Positions 42,557 to 51,315 of a stretch of DNA of 64,000 nt are shown here, one piece after another. The stretch's first letter is position 1, and each line of letters starts with the position of its first letter. Source of the stretch: Skeletonema tropicum (taxonomy: Eukaryota > Bacillariophyta > Thalassiosirophyceae > Thalassiosirales > Thalassiosiraceae). The position numbers and the translations under genes are program-made. The notes under the pieces are model-generated. The model was not told the DNA's origin. It did no database searches and saw only the letters and a list, made by a program, of their open reading frames with translations. The DNA is taken from the NCBI GenBank assembly GCA_037178625.1, contig CM074129.1:1674001-1738000 (forward strand), read 5' to 3'.

Positions 42557-42576
42557 TCTCGAACCGGAATCGAATC
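42557..42576 (-). pseudogene. tRNA-Tyr 3'-end fragment
   Basis: The 20 bases read GATTCGATTCCGGTTCGAGA on the minus strand, the T-arm and acceptor 3' strand of the tRNA-Tyr found 150 bases further on. The flanking GGTAACAAAA and GAATTCATCG are repeated too, so about 68 bp were duplicated in tandem. The same fragment is at 48872–48891. It cannot fold into a tRNA. Confidence 0.8.
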
Positions 42577-42695
42577 TGTCTGCGTTCATAATAGCATAAT
42601 TGCATAATAGCGTGTCCCAGCAGTGGCTAGGATTCCTATCGTACTTGCCCACGTAGGAATAAAAGAATTCATCGTTTTTGAGTAGAGTAGGTAAC

Positions 42696-42700
42696 AAAAA
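42696..42700 (-). terminator. Pol III terminator of tRNA pair, copy 1
   Basis: A TTTTT run on the minus strand lies 6 bases after the tRNA-Tyr 3' end. No T run of four or more separates tRNA-Ile from tRNA-Tyr, so this one terminator may serve both. Confidence 0.75.
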
Positions 42701-42706
42701 GGATAC

Positions 42707-42797
42707 TCTCTCGAACCGGAATCGAACCAGTGACCGATGGATGTCTTGGAGCAATTCCCTCTACAGTCCACCGCTCTACCAACTGAGCTATCGAGAG
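42707..42797 (-). tRNA. tRNA-Tyr (GTA) with intron, copy 1
   Basis: The acceptor stem is CTCTCGA paired with TCGAGAG, with discriminator A. The D-arm is GCTCAGTTGGTAGAGC and the anticodon loop starts CTGTA, giving anticodon GTA. An intron of about 18 nt follows position 37, as is usual for eukaryotic tRNA-Tyr. The T-arm is CTGGTTCGATTCCGGT. CCA is not encoded. It is downstream of tRNA-Ile. Confidence 0.93.
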
Positions 42798-42814
42798 AAG
42801 CTTTGTATTAATTG

Positions 42815-42888
42815 TACCCTCGATGAGGATCGAACTCACGACCTTGGGTTTATTAGACCCACGCTCTAACCAGCTGAGCTACGAAGGC
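42815..42888 (-). tRNA. tRNA-Ile (AAT), copy 1
   Basis: This 74-nt cloverleaf has acceptor GCCTTCG with CGAGGGT, D-arm GCTCAGCTGGTTAGAGC, anticodon loop CTAATAA (AAT, read as IAU), and T-arm GTGAGTTCGATCCTCAT. It has no intron. It starts the pair and is 17 nt from tRNA-Tyr. Confidence 0.93.
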
Positions 42889-43120
42889 TTCACGTGCAGC
42901 CCAAATAACCTAAGACCTCTGACCTGCTATGCTTGGTACATACCTACTAACACTCCTACTTATCTACTTCTTACCTGCGAGTTCTTGTAGCTTGTAGCTT
43001 GATTGGCTTGTAATGATGTACTCCTCTACTCAGAGTGTAGATTGTAGAAAGTAGATTGTAGTTCCTTATGGTGGTTGACATGCTTGGCACTTGGCACCGC
43101 TAACCATCATGACATCGCCC

Positions 43121-44840
43121 GTCGTAAGTTGTCTCGAAACTCTTCAGCCGATAGGATCGTGCCTTTGAGGTGGTTTTGGGACAGCCGTCAACCAACATCC
43201 AGTCTCACAGATCCGTTCCAATCTCCTCTTATCGCCTGGTTTCTCCGTTCCCCACTGGGTGAGATATTACTCAGCATCTAACTGCTTCGCATCCTGCGGT
43301 TCAATTGTTGCCGTCTCCACCACTTCTTGTGGGATCTCGTGCAGAGGGGATGACGATTAACCAGCGAGTTAACCAGGTGTTTCACCCCGACTGTCGCGAC
43401 GTTTTGAAGCAATCCGCTGATTGTTCCACTGGGAACCGGATTGCTAAGCCTGCAGTTTCACATGAAGAGAAAGCACGTGTCGCAACTCTCCAGATAATTC
43501 CGATGGGAGGATGCCTAAGAGAGGTTGGATACATTTCTATCTAATGACAACTTCGATCGGTGCAAAAAGGGGCCCCACGCTCGGCACAATTTGCGTATAT
43601 ATGTCCATTCGTTCTGAAGTCTGAAGAGACAGCACAAACGCAGCATAAGCCTCCTGGGGTTGTGTGTAGGCACATTTGCCGAGTACTTCCACACAGTACA
43701 CTCACTGTTAAACTTTCTTCTTGACCCACTGTTCCTTCTCGGCTGCATCATACACTCCACCGACACGAGGTATCGGCGGCTGCGTCCGTAATTCAGTTCC
43801 GGAATGTCAGCCGCTTCAAAGGCAGCTCTTGCAGCTTCCTCATCCTGCGGCATACAAACGTAGTGGGATTTGTTTGGTTCAGGATAGTATCCAAAATAGG
43901 GCCCCTTTTCTTTGAGAAGCTGAAGCATAGTAGCGTTCAGATGCAGTACTGACTCCGCCGAGATCATCAGCATACCAAGGTTGGAGAGCCCCAGGGACTT
44001 TTCTCCTCAACCATTCAGCTAGGGCATATCAGAGCGATGCCATAGCACACCATAGACAGACAGCACCCCTGCGTGATGCCCTCTTTGCACGATGATGGTA
44101 GGGTCCTTCCCATTTCATTCCGCATAAAACAAAGGGTATGGTGACGATAGCGGTTGAAAGCTATGTTCGCGAGTGGCGGGCATCGATGGTATACCTCCCA
44201 CAATATATTATCTCGATTGAGTTCATTGAAAGCATTTCGAGCATCTGCCTACTAAGAGCAAACCATAGCCACTCCCTGGGATGTAGTGCGAGTTTTCCGT
44301 GTCAAGGGGGATGGGATAATCAGGAAAGGGTGGGGTGCTGGGTCAGTGCTCGCCTCCGCTGTTGAGACATCCGCCATCTTCATTTTTGCTTGAACCTTCC
44401 GTCACAATATCATCAACATTATCTCCATCTGTCCCGTCGTCTCCATCTCTTTTCTCCGGCTCCGGATTAGTCGTTGCCTCCTGCATGTTCAGCCACCCAG
44501 CCAGTGCCAGAAATACCTCCAGCATGGCATGGGTCGCACCTTCTACTTCCATGCCAGACTGAAGTCCAGCACATAGTAGAACTTGTTACGGGCATCACGC
44601 GCTCGCTCCTTGGTGCACTGATCAAGGATTGTTCCTGAGATCAGCCGCGTCCAGATTTCACCACAGCCCAAGGGCCTGACACCCGGCTCCTGATCCACTG
44701 CAAGCAGTCGCACGTCGTTGAGGGCACGGATTTTGACATAAACCGGAGCCATGTGACCCACTCCGCCATTTCAAGTCGGAGAGAGCGTCAGAAGCTGCCC
44801 CATGTCGGGTAAACCACGCTTTCAGCATAATTGCATCCAC
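43121..44840 (-). pseudogene. Decayed reverse transcriptase of a non-LTR-like retroelement
   Basis: Read on the minus strand across several frames, the order is that of an RT. A basic/finger region with EIWTRLISGTILDQCTKERA lies near 44630. A GLLLV-type polymerase motif A region lies near 44240, with its Asp altered. EGITQGCCLSMVCYGIAL (motif B) is near 44055. PWYADDLGGV, the catalytic YADD box, is intact near 43963–43992. GYYPEPNKSHYVCMPQDEEA (the next conserved block) is near 43880, followed by an NEWTYI thumb-like region near 43600 and GLAIRFPVEQSA near 43450. Many stops and frameshifts kill it. It is inserted directly at the end of tRNA cassette 1. The class is common in diatoms and oomycetes, as I recall. 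Confidence 0.75.
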
Positions 44841-45625
44841 TCCAGAAGGACCCGCAGCTCCATGCAGTTTGCTAGATCGACTCTCAATGTGATCTGCATC
44901 GATATAAACAAAAGCATCTACATTTTTCCCCTCAAAATCCGGGAGATTTTGGAAACGAGGGGGTCACCTTCGAATGGAGTCACAGGGGAGGAAAATTTAG
45001 TCCTCAGGACATCAATGTCTGGCTCCACAGTCTTGGAGTCGAGATCAGCTTGTTTGTGTAGACCACCTTGCCCTCGATCCGTCACCTCCCGGACAGCCTT
45101 CCGAATGTTGCCTCTTTGAAGTGTAGCTGCAAATGGACGAGCCTCCGACTCGCCTATCCCTTGTCTCCTATGGGGAGACGACCTCCCAGTCGTCGTTATT
45201 GTCCTTCAACTTGGTCTGCTATTACCAGCGACAGAATATCTCCTTGCTCATCGAGCGTGATGAATGCATAAAAGTAGCTGAAAGATAACGAGGGCTCTCA
45301 GTGGTATCTTTGTCATGTCCATCGGTTCGGCTCCAAAATTGAATATAAATGAAAGACCTACAAGCCCCACCACTCCTTTTCTGTAATGTTAGCCATGTAG
45401 ACTGTACCTCGCTCCAACGATAACTGGATGCACCAACATCTGGATGCGAAACCAGTGTTGTGAGTTTTTCTTACTGATGAAAGCAACAGAGAGGAGGAGC
45501 ATTGCCAACCGAGGGACGGGAACAGAGTATGGTAGAATAAATTGCGGAATTGAAATCCAATGCCAATGATGCCAGTGGATTGCCCGTGCCTGTCTCCCCA
45601 CAGGTGCCGCCGACGCCGGAACGAA
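44841..45625. other. About 780 bases, no gene seen
   Basis: Sequence between the RT remnant and tRNA cassette 2. It is probably the 5' part of the same retroelement or other debris. Short minus-strand frames near 45358–45651 have no recognisable domain. Confidence 0.4.
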
Positions 45626-45741
45626 CTGCGTTCATAATAGCATAATTGCATAATAGCGTGTCCCAGCAGTGGCTAGGATTCCTATCGTACTTGCCCACGT
45701 AGGAATAAAAGAATTCATCGTTTTTGAGAGGAGTAGGTAAC

Positions 45742-45746
45742 AAAAA
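45742..45746 (-). terminator. Pol III terminator of tRNA pair, copy 2
   Basis: A TTTTT run on the minus strand lies 6 bases past the tRNA-Tyr 3' end, in the same position as in the other copies. Confidence 0.75.
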
Positions 45747-45752
45747 GGATAC

Positions 45753-45843
45753 TCTCTCGAACCGGAATCGAACCAGTGACCGATGGATGTCTTGGAGCAA
45801 TTCCCTCTACAGTCCACCGCTCTACCAACTGAGCTATCGAGAG
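45753..45843 (-). tRNA. tRNA-Tyr (GTA) with intron, copy 2
   Basis: Identical to copy 1 in all bases I compared, including the intron. Anticodon GTA. Confidence 0.93.
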
Positions 45844-45860
45844 AAGCTTTGTATTAATTG

Positions 45861-45934
45861 TACCCTCGATGAGGATCGAACTCACGACCTTGGGTTTATT
45901 AGACCCACGCTCTAACCAGCTGAGCTACGAAGGC
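45861..45934 (-). tRNA. tRNA-Ile (AAT), copy 2
   Basis: Identical to copy 1 in all bases I compared. Anticodon AAT, no intron, 17 nt upstream of tRNA-Tyr. Confidence 0.93.
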
Positions 45935-46154
45935 TTCACGTGCAGCCCAAATAACCTAAGACCTCTGACCTGCTATGCTTGGTACATACCTACTAACACT
46001 CCTACTTATCTACTTCCTACCTGCGAGTTCTTGTAGCTTGTAGCTTGATTGGCTTGTAATGATGTACTCCTCTACTCAGAGTGTAGATTGTAGAAAGTAG
46101 ATTGTAGTTCCTTATGGTGGTTGACATGCTTGGCACTTGGCACCGCTAACCATC

Positions 46155-46379
46155 ATGGCATCGCCCATTAGATCATCGCCGCTGCTGCTAATATACCTCC
46201 TCGTTGTGTCTTCAGCGTTAGCATTCTCTACGATCACTACATTTTCATCACACTGTGATGTTCCAACTCCGCTGGCGATGGCGATCGGCGAGGTTGATGA
46301 TGAAGATCCCTTGCTGACAACAATACCGACCAACTGCTATCAGAACGTGGGGTTACCGGACATGTGTGATCGCACATAG
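46155..46379 (+). pseudogene. Truncated 5' end of the plastid pseudouridine synthase gene
   Basis: ATG 46155 opens the same presequence as the intact gene at 49438 (MASPIRSSPLLLIYLLVVSS). The match lasts about 68 codons with few changes (VDDEDPLLTTIP instead of IDDEDFLLTTIP), then the sequence diverges and stops at 46379. It is a by-product of cassette duplication. It might be transcribed, since the upstream region is the same. Confidence 0.85.
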
Positions 46380-48795
46380 AACACCATCTGGCTACGCTGA
46401 CGCTCCTATTTATCAGCTAAGTGTTTACCCAGTTGACGCATCGCATTGAGGGCTTCTCTACCTGGCATTCCATCAGCCGTGGAGCAGAGGGGGGTGAAGT
46501 CCCGACGTCGTTCAAGACAAGCCTGTTTGTGCTTGCGGATTTTCTCTCTCTCTTGTTGCATCAAGACAGCCGAAGGTGCCTTGTTGCGAGAGGAGCGGCA
46601 GTCCGCGTCAGTGATGCGAGTGTCAAAGACAGTTATACGCTGTCTCTGCCAGAAGTGGGAGACCATCACGTCTCGCTCCGCGCTCTTCCTCTGCTGTCAC
46701 TTGGGTCGACACATCCGTTGCGTGGCGTTGTTGATCGCTGTCGAAATGCCTTACATACACTTTTTCTCTCCGATATTGTCACTGCGGATGGATTTCACTT
46801 TGAGCGTTCCTTGATATCCCGGAATGGCAATACTCCAATTGAATCATCGTATGAATTTCCAGTGTCTCTTCCAACTATGCTGGATTGGAGACGTTGGGAA
46901 GTCTTCTGGACTAGAGTCAGTGGACCAAGCTATTCTACATATCGCTTCTTGGGACGCTGGATACATCTTTCTCATCGCAAGTGGCGCTGGTATTATGATG
47001 AAAGCTGTGATCAGATACAGTACAAGACTGATTTGTCTACGTCTACTGTTCTCCTGTACAATAGGAGTGGAATTGGCAGGACACGTTCACAACGCACGTA
47101 CGTTCGTTCGTCCGTCGAGAGGAGTCAACAAATGTCCCTGGGGGTGCCTACATCGGTTCATACTATCACGGAGGATTCAGTGCAAATGCTGTGTACTTGT
47201 CCTTCCCTCTCGTCACCACCAACGTCACCGGCTGACTTCTGGTCGTTTCTTGCTAGTTGGGGTGGTACTTGGATGTGGAGGGATGTAGTCAACTCCGCTG
47301 CAGCCCCATCCGATCTTCATTGGCTCACGACGGCAATACGTTTGGATACCGCTCTTTGGTGTACTGATGGCTCTCACGACCCTATCTCAGCTCCTGAGAT
47401 CAGTGGAGCTGGCTGGATTATCTATGATACCGTCACAGAGCAATACCTGAGTGGTGCTTTCTTCGAGCGTTCTGACCAAGCGAGTTCCTACAGGGGTGAA
47501 ATGATTGGTAACCTTGCCTTGCACATCCTGTGTAGTGCCCTCGAACGGTTCTATGCCCTTCCCAAATGTTCTAACAACTGTTTTGTGATAACGAGGTTAC
47601 TTTAAAAGAGTCAAGACGTAGTCGAAGAAGGGTTCCTCCCAAAAAGGCATGCAGTGACGTTATTCGACACATGCGGTCATTAAAGGAATCCCTGGCGATG
47701 CAATTTGATTATATAGACGTTGATGAACATGCAGATGAACGGCAACAATGGGAGCGTCTCACCATAGCACAGCAGCAACTTAACTGCAGATGCGACTTCC
47801 TTGCCAAACGTGCGGTGTCAACAGCAATTTCCCTTGGCTCTGCCATCCCGCAGCGTTTTCTGTTTCCGAACGAAGGCGTTGCTGTCTTTGTCAATGGTTG
47901 GAAACAAACCTCAGATCTGTCCTCTTCAGTGAGGTTCGAGGTTGTCAAGCGAGAAGCAAGGAAAGTCCTTACTCAACCATACACCGTTGGGGGCCAGTTG
48001 AAGCAGGCTCCTCTCTCATGTGACCAATTTGATGAAATCGACTGGGAATCGCGTGATTGAGCTCTCACTCATGGGGATATGTACAAGACATGGCTGACAA
48101 AACAAACGAGCAACTTCTGTGGCAGCGGGGTTCAAGTTGCGAGGTATGCAGGACACACATCAGGCATCTCGTCGATGGACCTGGTCCAGGATTGCTGCCC
48201 GAATTGTGGTATGAATGGCGAGCGTGCCTCTCATCTGTGCTGCTGCCCTGATCCAAATCGTACCAGATTATACAAAGAACAGATTGGTGGATGATCAAGG
48301 CATATGGCCATCCTGAACTTGTTTATTTTCTACCGAAATATCTTCTCTTACGGGGTACAAGGGAATTTAGCTCTCTTGGCACTAAGTCTCCAGATGTGAT
48401 GAATGTCGCTAGGAGCCAAGATGTCATTGGATGGAGACATCTTACTGAAGGAAAACTTTCTAGACTCATTCTACCTATGCAGCAGTCTTACTTAGTCACC
48501 ACTCCAAGCAGAATTAGCGGTGAGGCATGAGTCAAACAACTTATCCATCGCATCCTACATACTACTCATTCACAATGGATTTATCGCAATGTCAGTCTTC
48601 ATCACAAACGAAATGGAGTTCTGGCTACACAGCGTTCACAACATGTTCTCAATGAAATCGAACTGATACTTTTGACGCCAGAGGATGAACTTCCCGATGA
48701 TTCCAGATATCTTCTTGACATCGATATCCCCGACCCCACACAAAAGAATAGATCCCGGTCAAATGTGGCATCGCTGCCACATTCGAATATCTACC
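46380..48795 (+). pseudogene. Decayed retroelement with RNase H-like domain
   Basis: A 394-codon frame at 46421–47605 ends in an RNase H-like segment: DTALWCTDGSHDPISAPEIS (first Asp), GAGWIIYD, and ASSYRGEMIGNLALHIL (the Glu position). Next come a helical piece at 47671–48060 (NCRCDFLAKRAVSTAI), a zinc-finger-like CPNCGMNGERASHLCCCPDP near 48195–48250, and a tail with VARSQDVIGWRHLTEGKLSR and HSQWIYRN. Frame changes near 47600, 48060, 48260 and 48530 show decay. The same order of parts occurs in a repetitive protein family I recall from diatom genomes. The RT part is missing or unrecognisable. It lies opposite in strand to the other retroelement and fills the gap between cassettes 2 and 3. 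Confidence 0.65.
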
Positions 48796-49010
48796 TACAT
48801 AGATATTGATGAATTCAGTTCAATAAAAGAATTCATCGTTTTTGGGAAAAATAGGTAACAAAACATTATTATCTCGAACCGGAATCGAATCGGTCTGCGT
48901 TCATAATAGCATAATTGCATAATAGCGTGTCCCAGCAGTGGCTAGGATTCCTATCGTACTTGCCCACGTAGGAATAAAAGAATTCATCGTTTTTGAGAAG
49001 AGTAGGTAAC

Positions 49011-49015
49011 AAAAA
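49011..49015 (-). terminator. Pol III terminator of tRNA pair, copy 3
   Basis: A TTTTT run on the minus strand lies 6 bases past the tRNA-Tyr 3' end. Confidence 0.75.
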
Positions 49016-49021
49016 GGATAC

Positions 49022-49112
49022 TCTCTCGAACCGGAATCGAACCAGTGACCGATGGATGTCTTGGAGCAATTCCCTCTACAGTCCACCGCTCTACCAACTG
49101 AGCTATCGAGAG
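49022..49112 (-). tRNA. tRNA-Tyr (GTA) with intron, copy 3
   Basis: Identical to copies 1 and 2 in all bases I compared, intron included. Anticodon GTA. Confidence 0.93.
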
Positions 49113-49129
49113 AAGCTTTGTATTAATTG

Positions 49130-49203
49130 TACCCTCGATGAGGATCGAACTCACGACCTTGGGTTTATTAGACCCACGCTCTAACCAGCTGAGCTACGAA
49201 GGC
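49130..49203 (-). tRNA. tRNA-Ile (AAT), copy 3
   Basis: Identical to copies 1 and 2 in all bases I compared. Anticodon AAT, no intron. It is divergent from the pseudouridine synthase gene, whose ATG is 234 bases away. Confidence 0.93.
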
Positions 49204-49437
49204 TTCACGTGCAGCCCAAATAACCTAAGACCTCTGACCTGCTATGCTTGGTACATACCTACTAACACTCCTACTTATCTACTTCCTACCTGCGAGTTCT
49301 TGTAGCTTGTAGCTTGTAGCTTGTAGCTTGATTGGCTTGTAATGATGTACTCCTCTACTCAGAGTGTAGATTGTAGAAAGTAGATTGTAGTTCCTTATGG
49401 TGGTTGACATGCTTGGCACTTGGCACCGCTAACCATC

Positions 49438-51315
49438 ATGGCATCGCCCATTAGATCATCGCCGCTGCTGCTAATATACCTCCTCGTTGTGTCTTCAGCG
49501 TTAGCATTCTCTACGATCACTACATTTTCATCACACTGTGATGTTCCAACTCCGCTGGCGATGGCGATCGGCGATATTGATGATGAAGATTTCTTGCTGA
49601 CAACAATACCGACCGACTGCTATCAGAACGTGGAGTTGCCGTCTGTTTTTGCATATCCCCACTTCTATGAACCCCATCCAATTGCAAAATACGCTTCTGA
49701 TCAAGTTCGAGAACAAATCGAAACTCTGGCAGCTGATGAGTGGACACAGCACAACTTCTTCAGTCAATCTGATGAAGAGGATGATGCGGGTGGCAAAATG
49801 TTTGGTGTATTAGTAGTTCGTGCTGACAACGGATCACTTGGATATCTCAAAGCATACTCAGGATCAATTACAGGAGTTACTCACCCCGAGCAGTATGGTT
49901 TTTGCCCTACACTGTTCAATCGCTTCGAAACATGTGAGAGGACAGGATTCTCTTATTTGACAGAGGAAGCAGAATTAAGCAATATGAATCGACGTATTGA
50001 GGAATTAAAACGTGACCCAAAGCGCAAAGAGTTGCAGACAGCATTGGATGTAGTCAAGGAAAAAGCAATGATTTCTTTGAAGTATGCCAAAACGCAACAA
50101 AAAGAAAAAAAGAAACAGAGGCAAGTATTACGTGAACAAATGAGGGAGGAATTGTCACGAGAGGACTTTGCCGCATTTGAAGCGGATTTGGCGCAAGAAA
50201 GCGCTTACTATCAGCGAAAAGTCAAGCAAGTTAAGGCTGCAAATGCAGAGGAGCTGGAAAGTGCTCAAGCTTCATCAGATGAGTTGGAGTTGAAGCTGCA
50301 AGGATTGAAGCAAAGAATGAAGGAGAAATCAAACAGTCTTCAAAACCAGACATTTCAGCAATACCAATTCTTGAATATCAATGGACAGAGGAAATCACTG
50401 CTCCCCATTTTCGCTGATACGCCATTGCAATGCCCTCCACCTGGTGCCGGTGATTGTGTAGCTCCAAGATTGCTCCAAAAAGCCTTCAGTAGCGGCTTCA
50501 AACCAATTGCATTGGCTGAGTTTTGGTGGGGACAGTCGCCTCTGTTAGAAATTAGAAAGCACAATTTTTACTATCCTGCATGTCGTGGGATGTGTGAACC
50601 AATTCTTCAGCATATGCTGCAAGGAATGAACGTGGAAGACAATCCTCTAGACCTCATTGGTCAAGAAGTCCAAAACAACGTATCCTCTTTAGATATTGTG
50701 TTTGAGGATGACTTCATCATGGCTGTAAACAAACCCAATGAAATGCTATCCACGCCTGGACGCCACCAAGAGCATTCTGTCTACACAATCATCAAAGATA
50801 GTTATCCATCTGCAACAGGTCCACTGTTGGTACATCGTTTGGACATGTCAACATCAGGAGTTCTGCTGATCGCCAAGGATAAAGACAGCCATCGAATACT
50901 ACAAGAACAATTCATCAATAGGACAGTTAAGAAGCGTTACACTGCACTATTGGAAGGAATATTTGACAATAAAGAGGAAGAGGGTGTGATTGATCTTCCA
51001 CTAGCTTTGGATTACCTTAATCGACCGATGCAGAGGGTAGATTATAGCGAAGGCAAAGCTGCCCAAACGCTCTATGAAGTAGTTGACACAGACATTGAGA
51101 AGAAGCGAACACGAGTGCACTTCTACCCTAAGACTGGGAGATCTCATCAACTACGAGTACATGCAGCACATGAAGAAGGATTGAATTTACCGATTGTAGG
51201 AGACGATATATATGGTCAGCGAGATGAACGTTTACACTTACATGCCGACTTGATCGAATTCGTACATCCCGTCACGAACAAGACAATGTCACTCTCCGTC
51301 AAAGCTCCCTTTTGA
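49438..51315 (+). CDS. RluA-family pseudouridine synthase, plastid-targeted
   Basis: The 625-residue enzyme isomerises uridines to pseudouridine in rRNA or tRNA. Start is ATG 49438; the signal peptide MASPIRSSPLLLIYLLVVSS ends in ALAF, matching the diatom plastid import rule of a Phe after the cleavage site. An N-terminal part with a long charged coiled coil (about 180–300) is followed by PPPGAGDCVAPRLLQKAF, AEFWWG and YPACRGMCEPILQHML, typical of long bacterial RluA-type proteins. The catalytic motif HRLDMSTSG has its Asp near residue 469, and GRSHQLRVHAA is the conserved C-terminal motif. The bacterial-type architecture suggests origin from an endosymbiont or lateral transfer (inference). 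The 5' end is duplicated at 43109 and 46155, and the last ~35 bases were copied to 55922. Confidence 0.88.
   Translation: MASPIRSSPLLLIYLLVVSSALAFSTITTFSSHCDVPTPLAMAIGDIDDEDFLLTTIPTDCYQNVELPSVFAYPHFYEPHPIAKYASDQVREQIETLAADEWTQHNFFSQSDEEDDAGGKMFGVLVVRADNGSLGYLKAYSGSITGVTHPEQYGFCPTLFNRFETCERTGFSYLTEEAELSNMNRRIEELKRDPKRKELQTALDVVKEKAMISLKYAKTQQKEKKKQRQVLREQMREELSREDFAAFEADLAQESAYYQRKVKQVKAANAEELESAQASSDELELKLQGLKQRMKEKSNSLQNQTFQQYQFLNINGQRKSLLPIFADTPLQCPPPGAGDCVAPRLLQKAFSSGFKPIALAEFWWGQSPLLEIRKHNFYYPACRGMCEPILQHMLQGMNVEDNPLDLIGQEVQNNVSSLDIVFEDDFIMAVNKPNEMLSTPGRHQEHSVYTIIKDSYPSATGPLLVHRLDMSTSGVLLIAKDKDSHRILQEQFINRTVKKRYTALLEGIFDNKEEEGVIDLPLALDYLNRPMQRVDYSEGKAAQTLYEVVDTDIEKKRTRVHFYPKTGRSHQLRVHAAHEEGLNLPIVGDDIYGQRDERLHLHADLIEFVHPVTNKTMSLSVKAPF

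Larger units (their letters stand above)
42508..43120. repeat. tRNA cassette copy 1
   Basis: This unit holds a truncated tRNA-Tyr 3' end with flank (42508–42576), then the Pol III terminator, tRNA-Tyr, tRNA-Ile and the upstream region, ending a few codons into the presequence of the pseudouridine synthase gene (ATG at 43109). It is nearly identical to 45626–46358 and 48810 onward. The match to the other copies ends sharply at 43120, where retroelement sequence starts. Confidence 0.9.
45626..46358. repeat. tRNA cassette copy 2
   Basis: This copy begins at CTGCGTTCATAATAG, without the tRNA-Tyr fragment seen in copies 1 and 3. It carries the terminator, tRNA-Tyr, tRNA-Ile, the shared upstream region, and about 200 bases of the 5' end of the pseudouridine synthase gene. 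The match to copy 3 ends near 46358. Confidence 0.9.
48806..49437. repeat. tRNA cassette copy 3
   Basis: This is the complete version. It includes the tRNA-Tyr fragment (48872–48891), terminator, tRNA-Tyr, tRNA-Ile, and an upstream region with one expanded TTGTAGC run (49304–49329) that copies 1 and 2 lack. It leads straight into the intact pseudouridine synthase gene, so this is probably the ancestral unit (inference). Confidence 0.9.

Noticed and set aside
42330..42771. Minus-strand frames over the first tRNA pair (also near 45632 and 48901)
   Set aside because: These reading frames cover tRNA genes and their fragments; they recur only because the cassette is repeated.
42696..49015. Bacterial-style attachment sites for an integrative element at the tRNA genes
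   Set aside because: The fragments are in tandem with their own flank, and no intact integrase lies between them; kept only as a low-level hypothesis in the findings.
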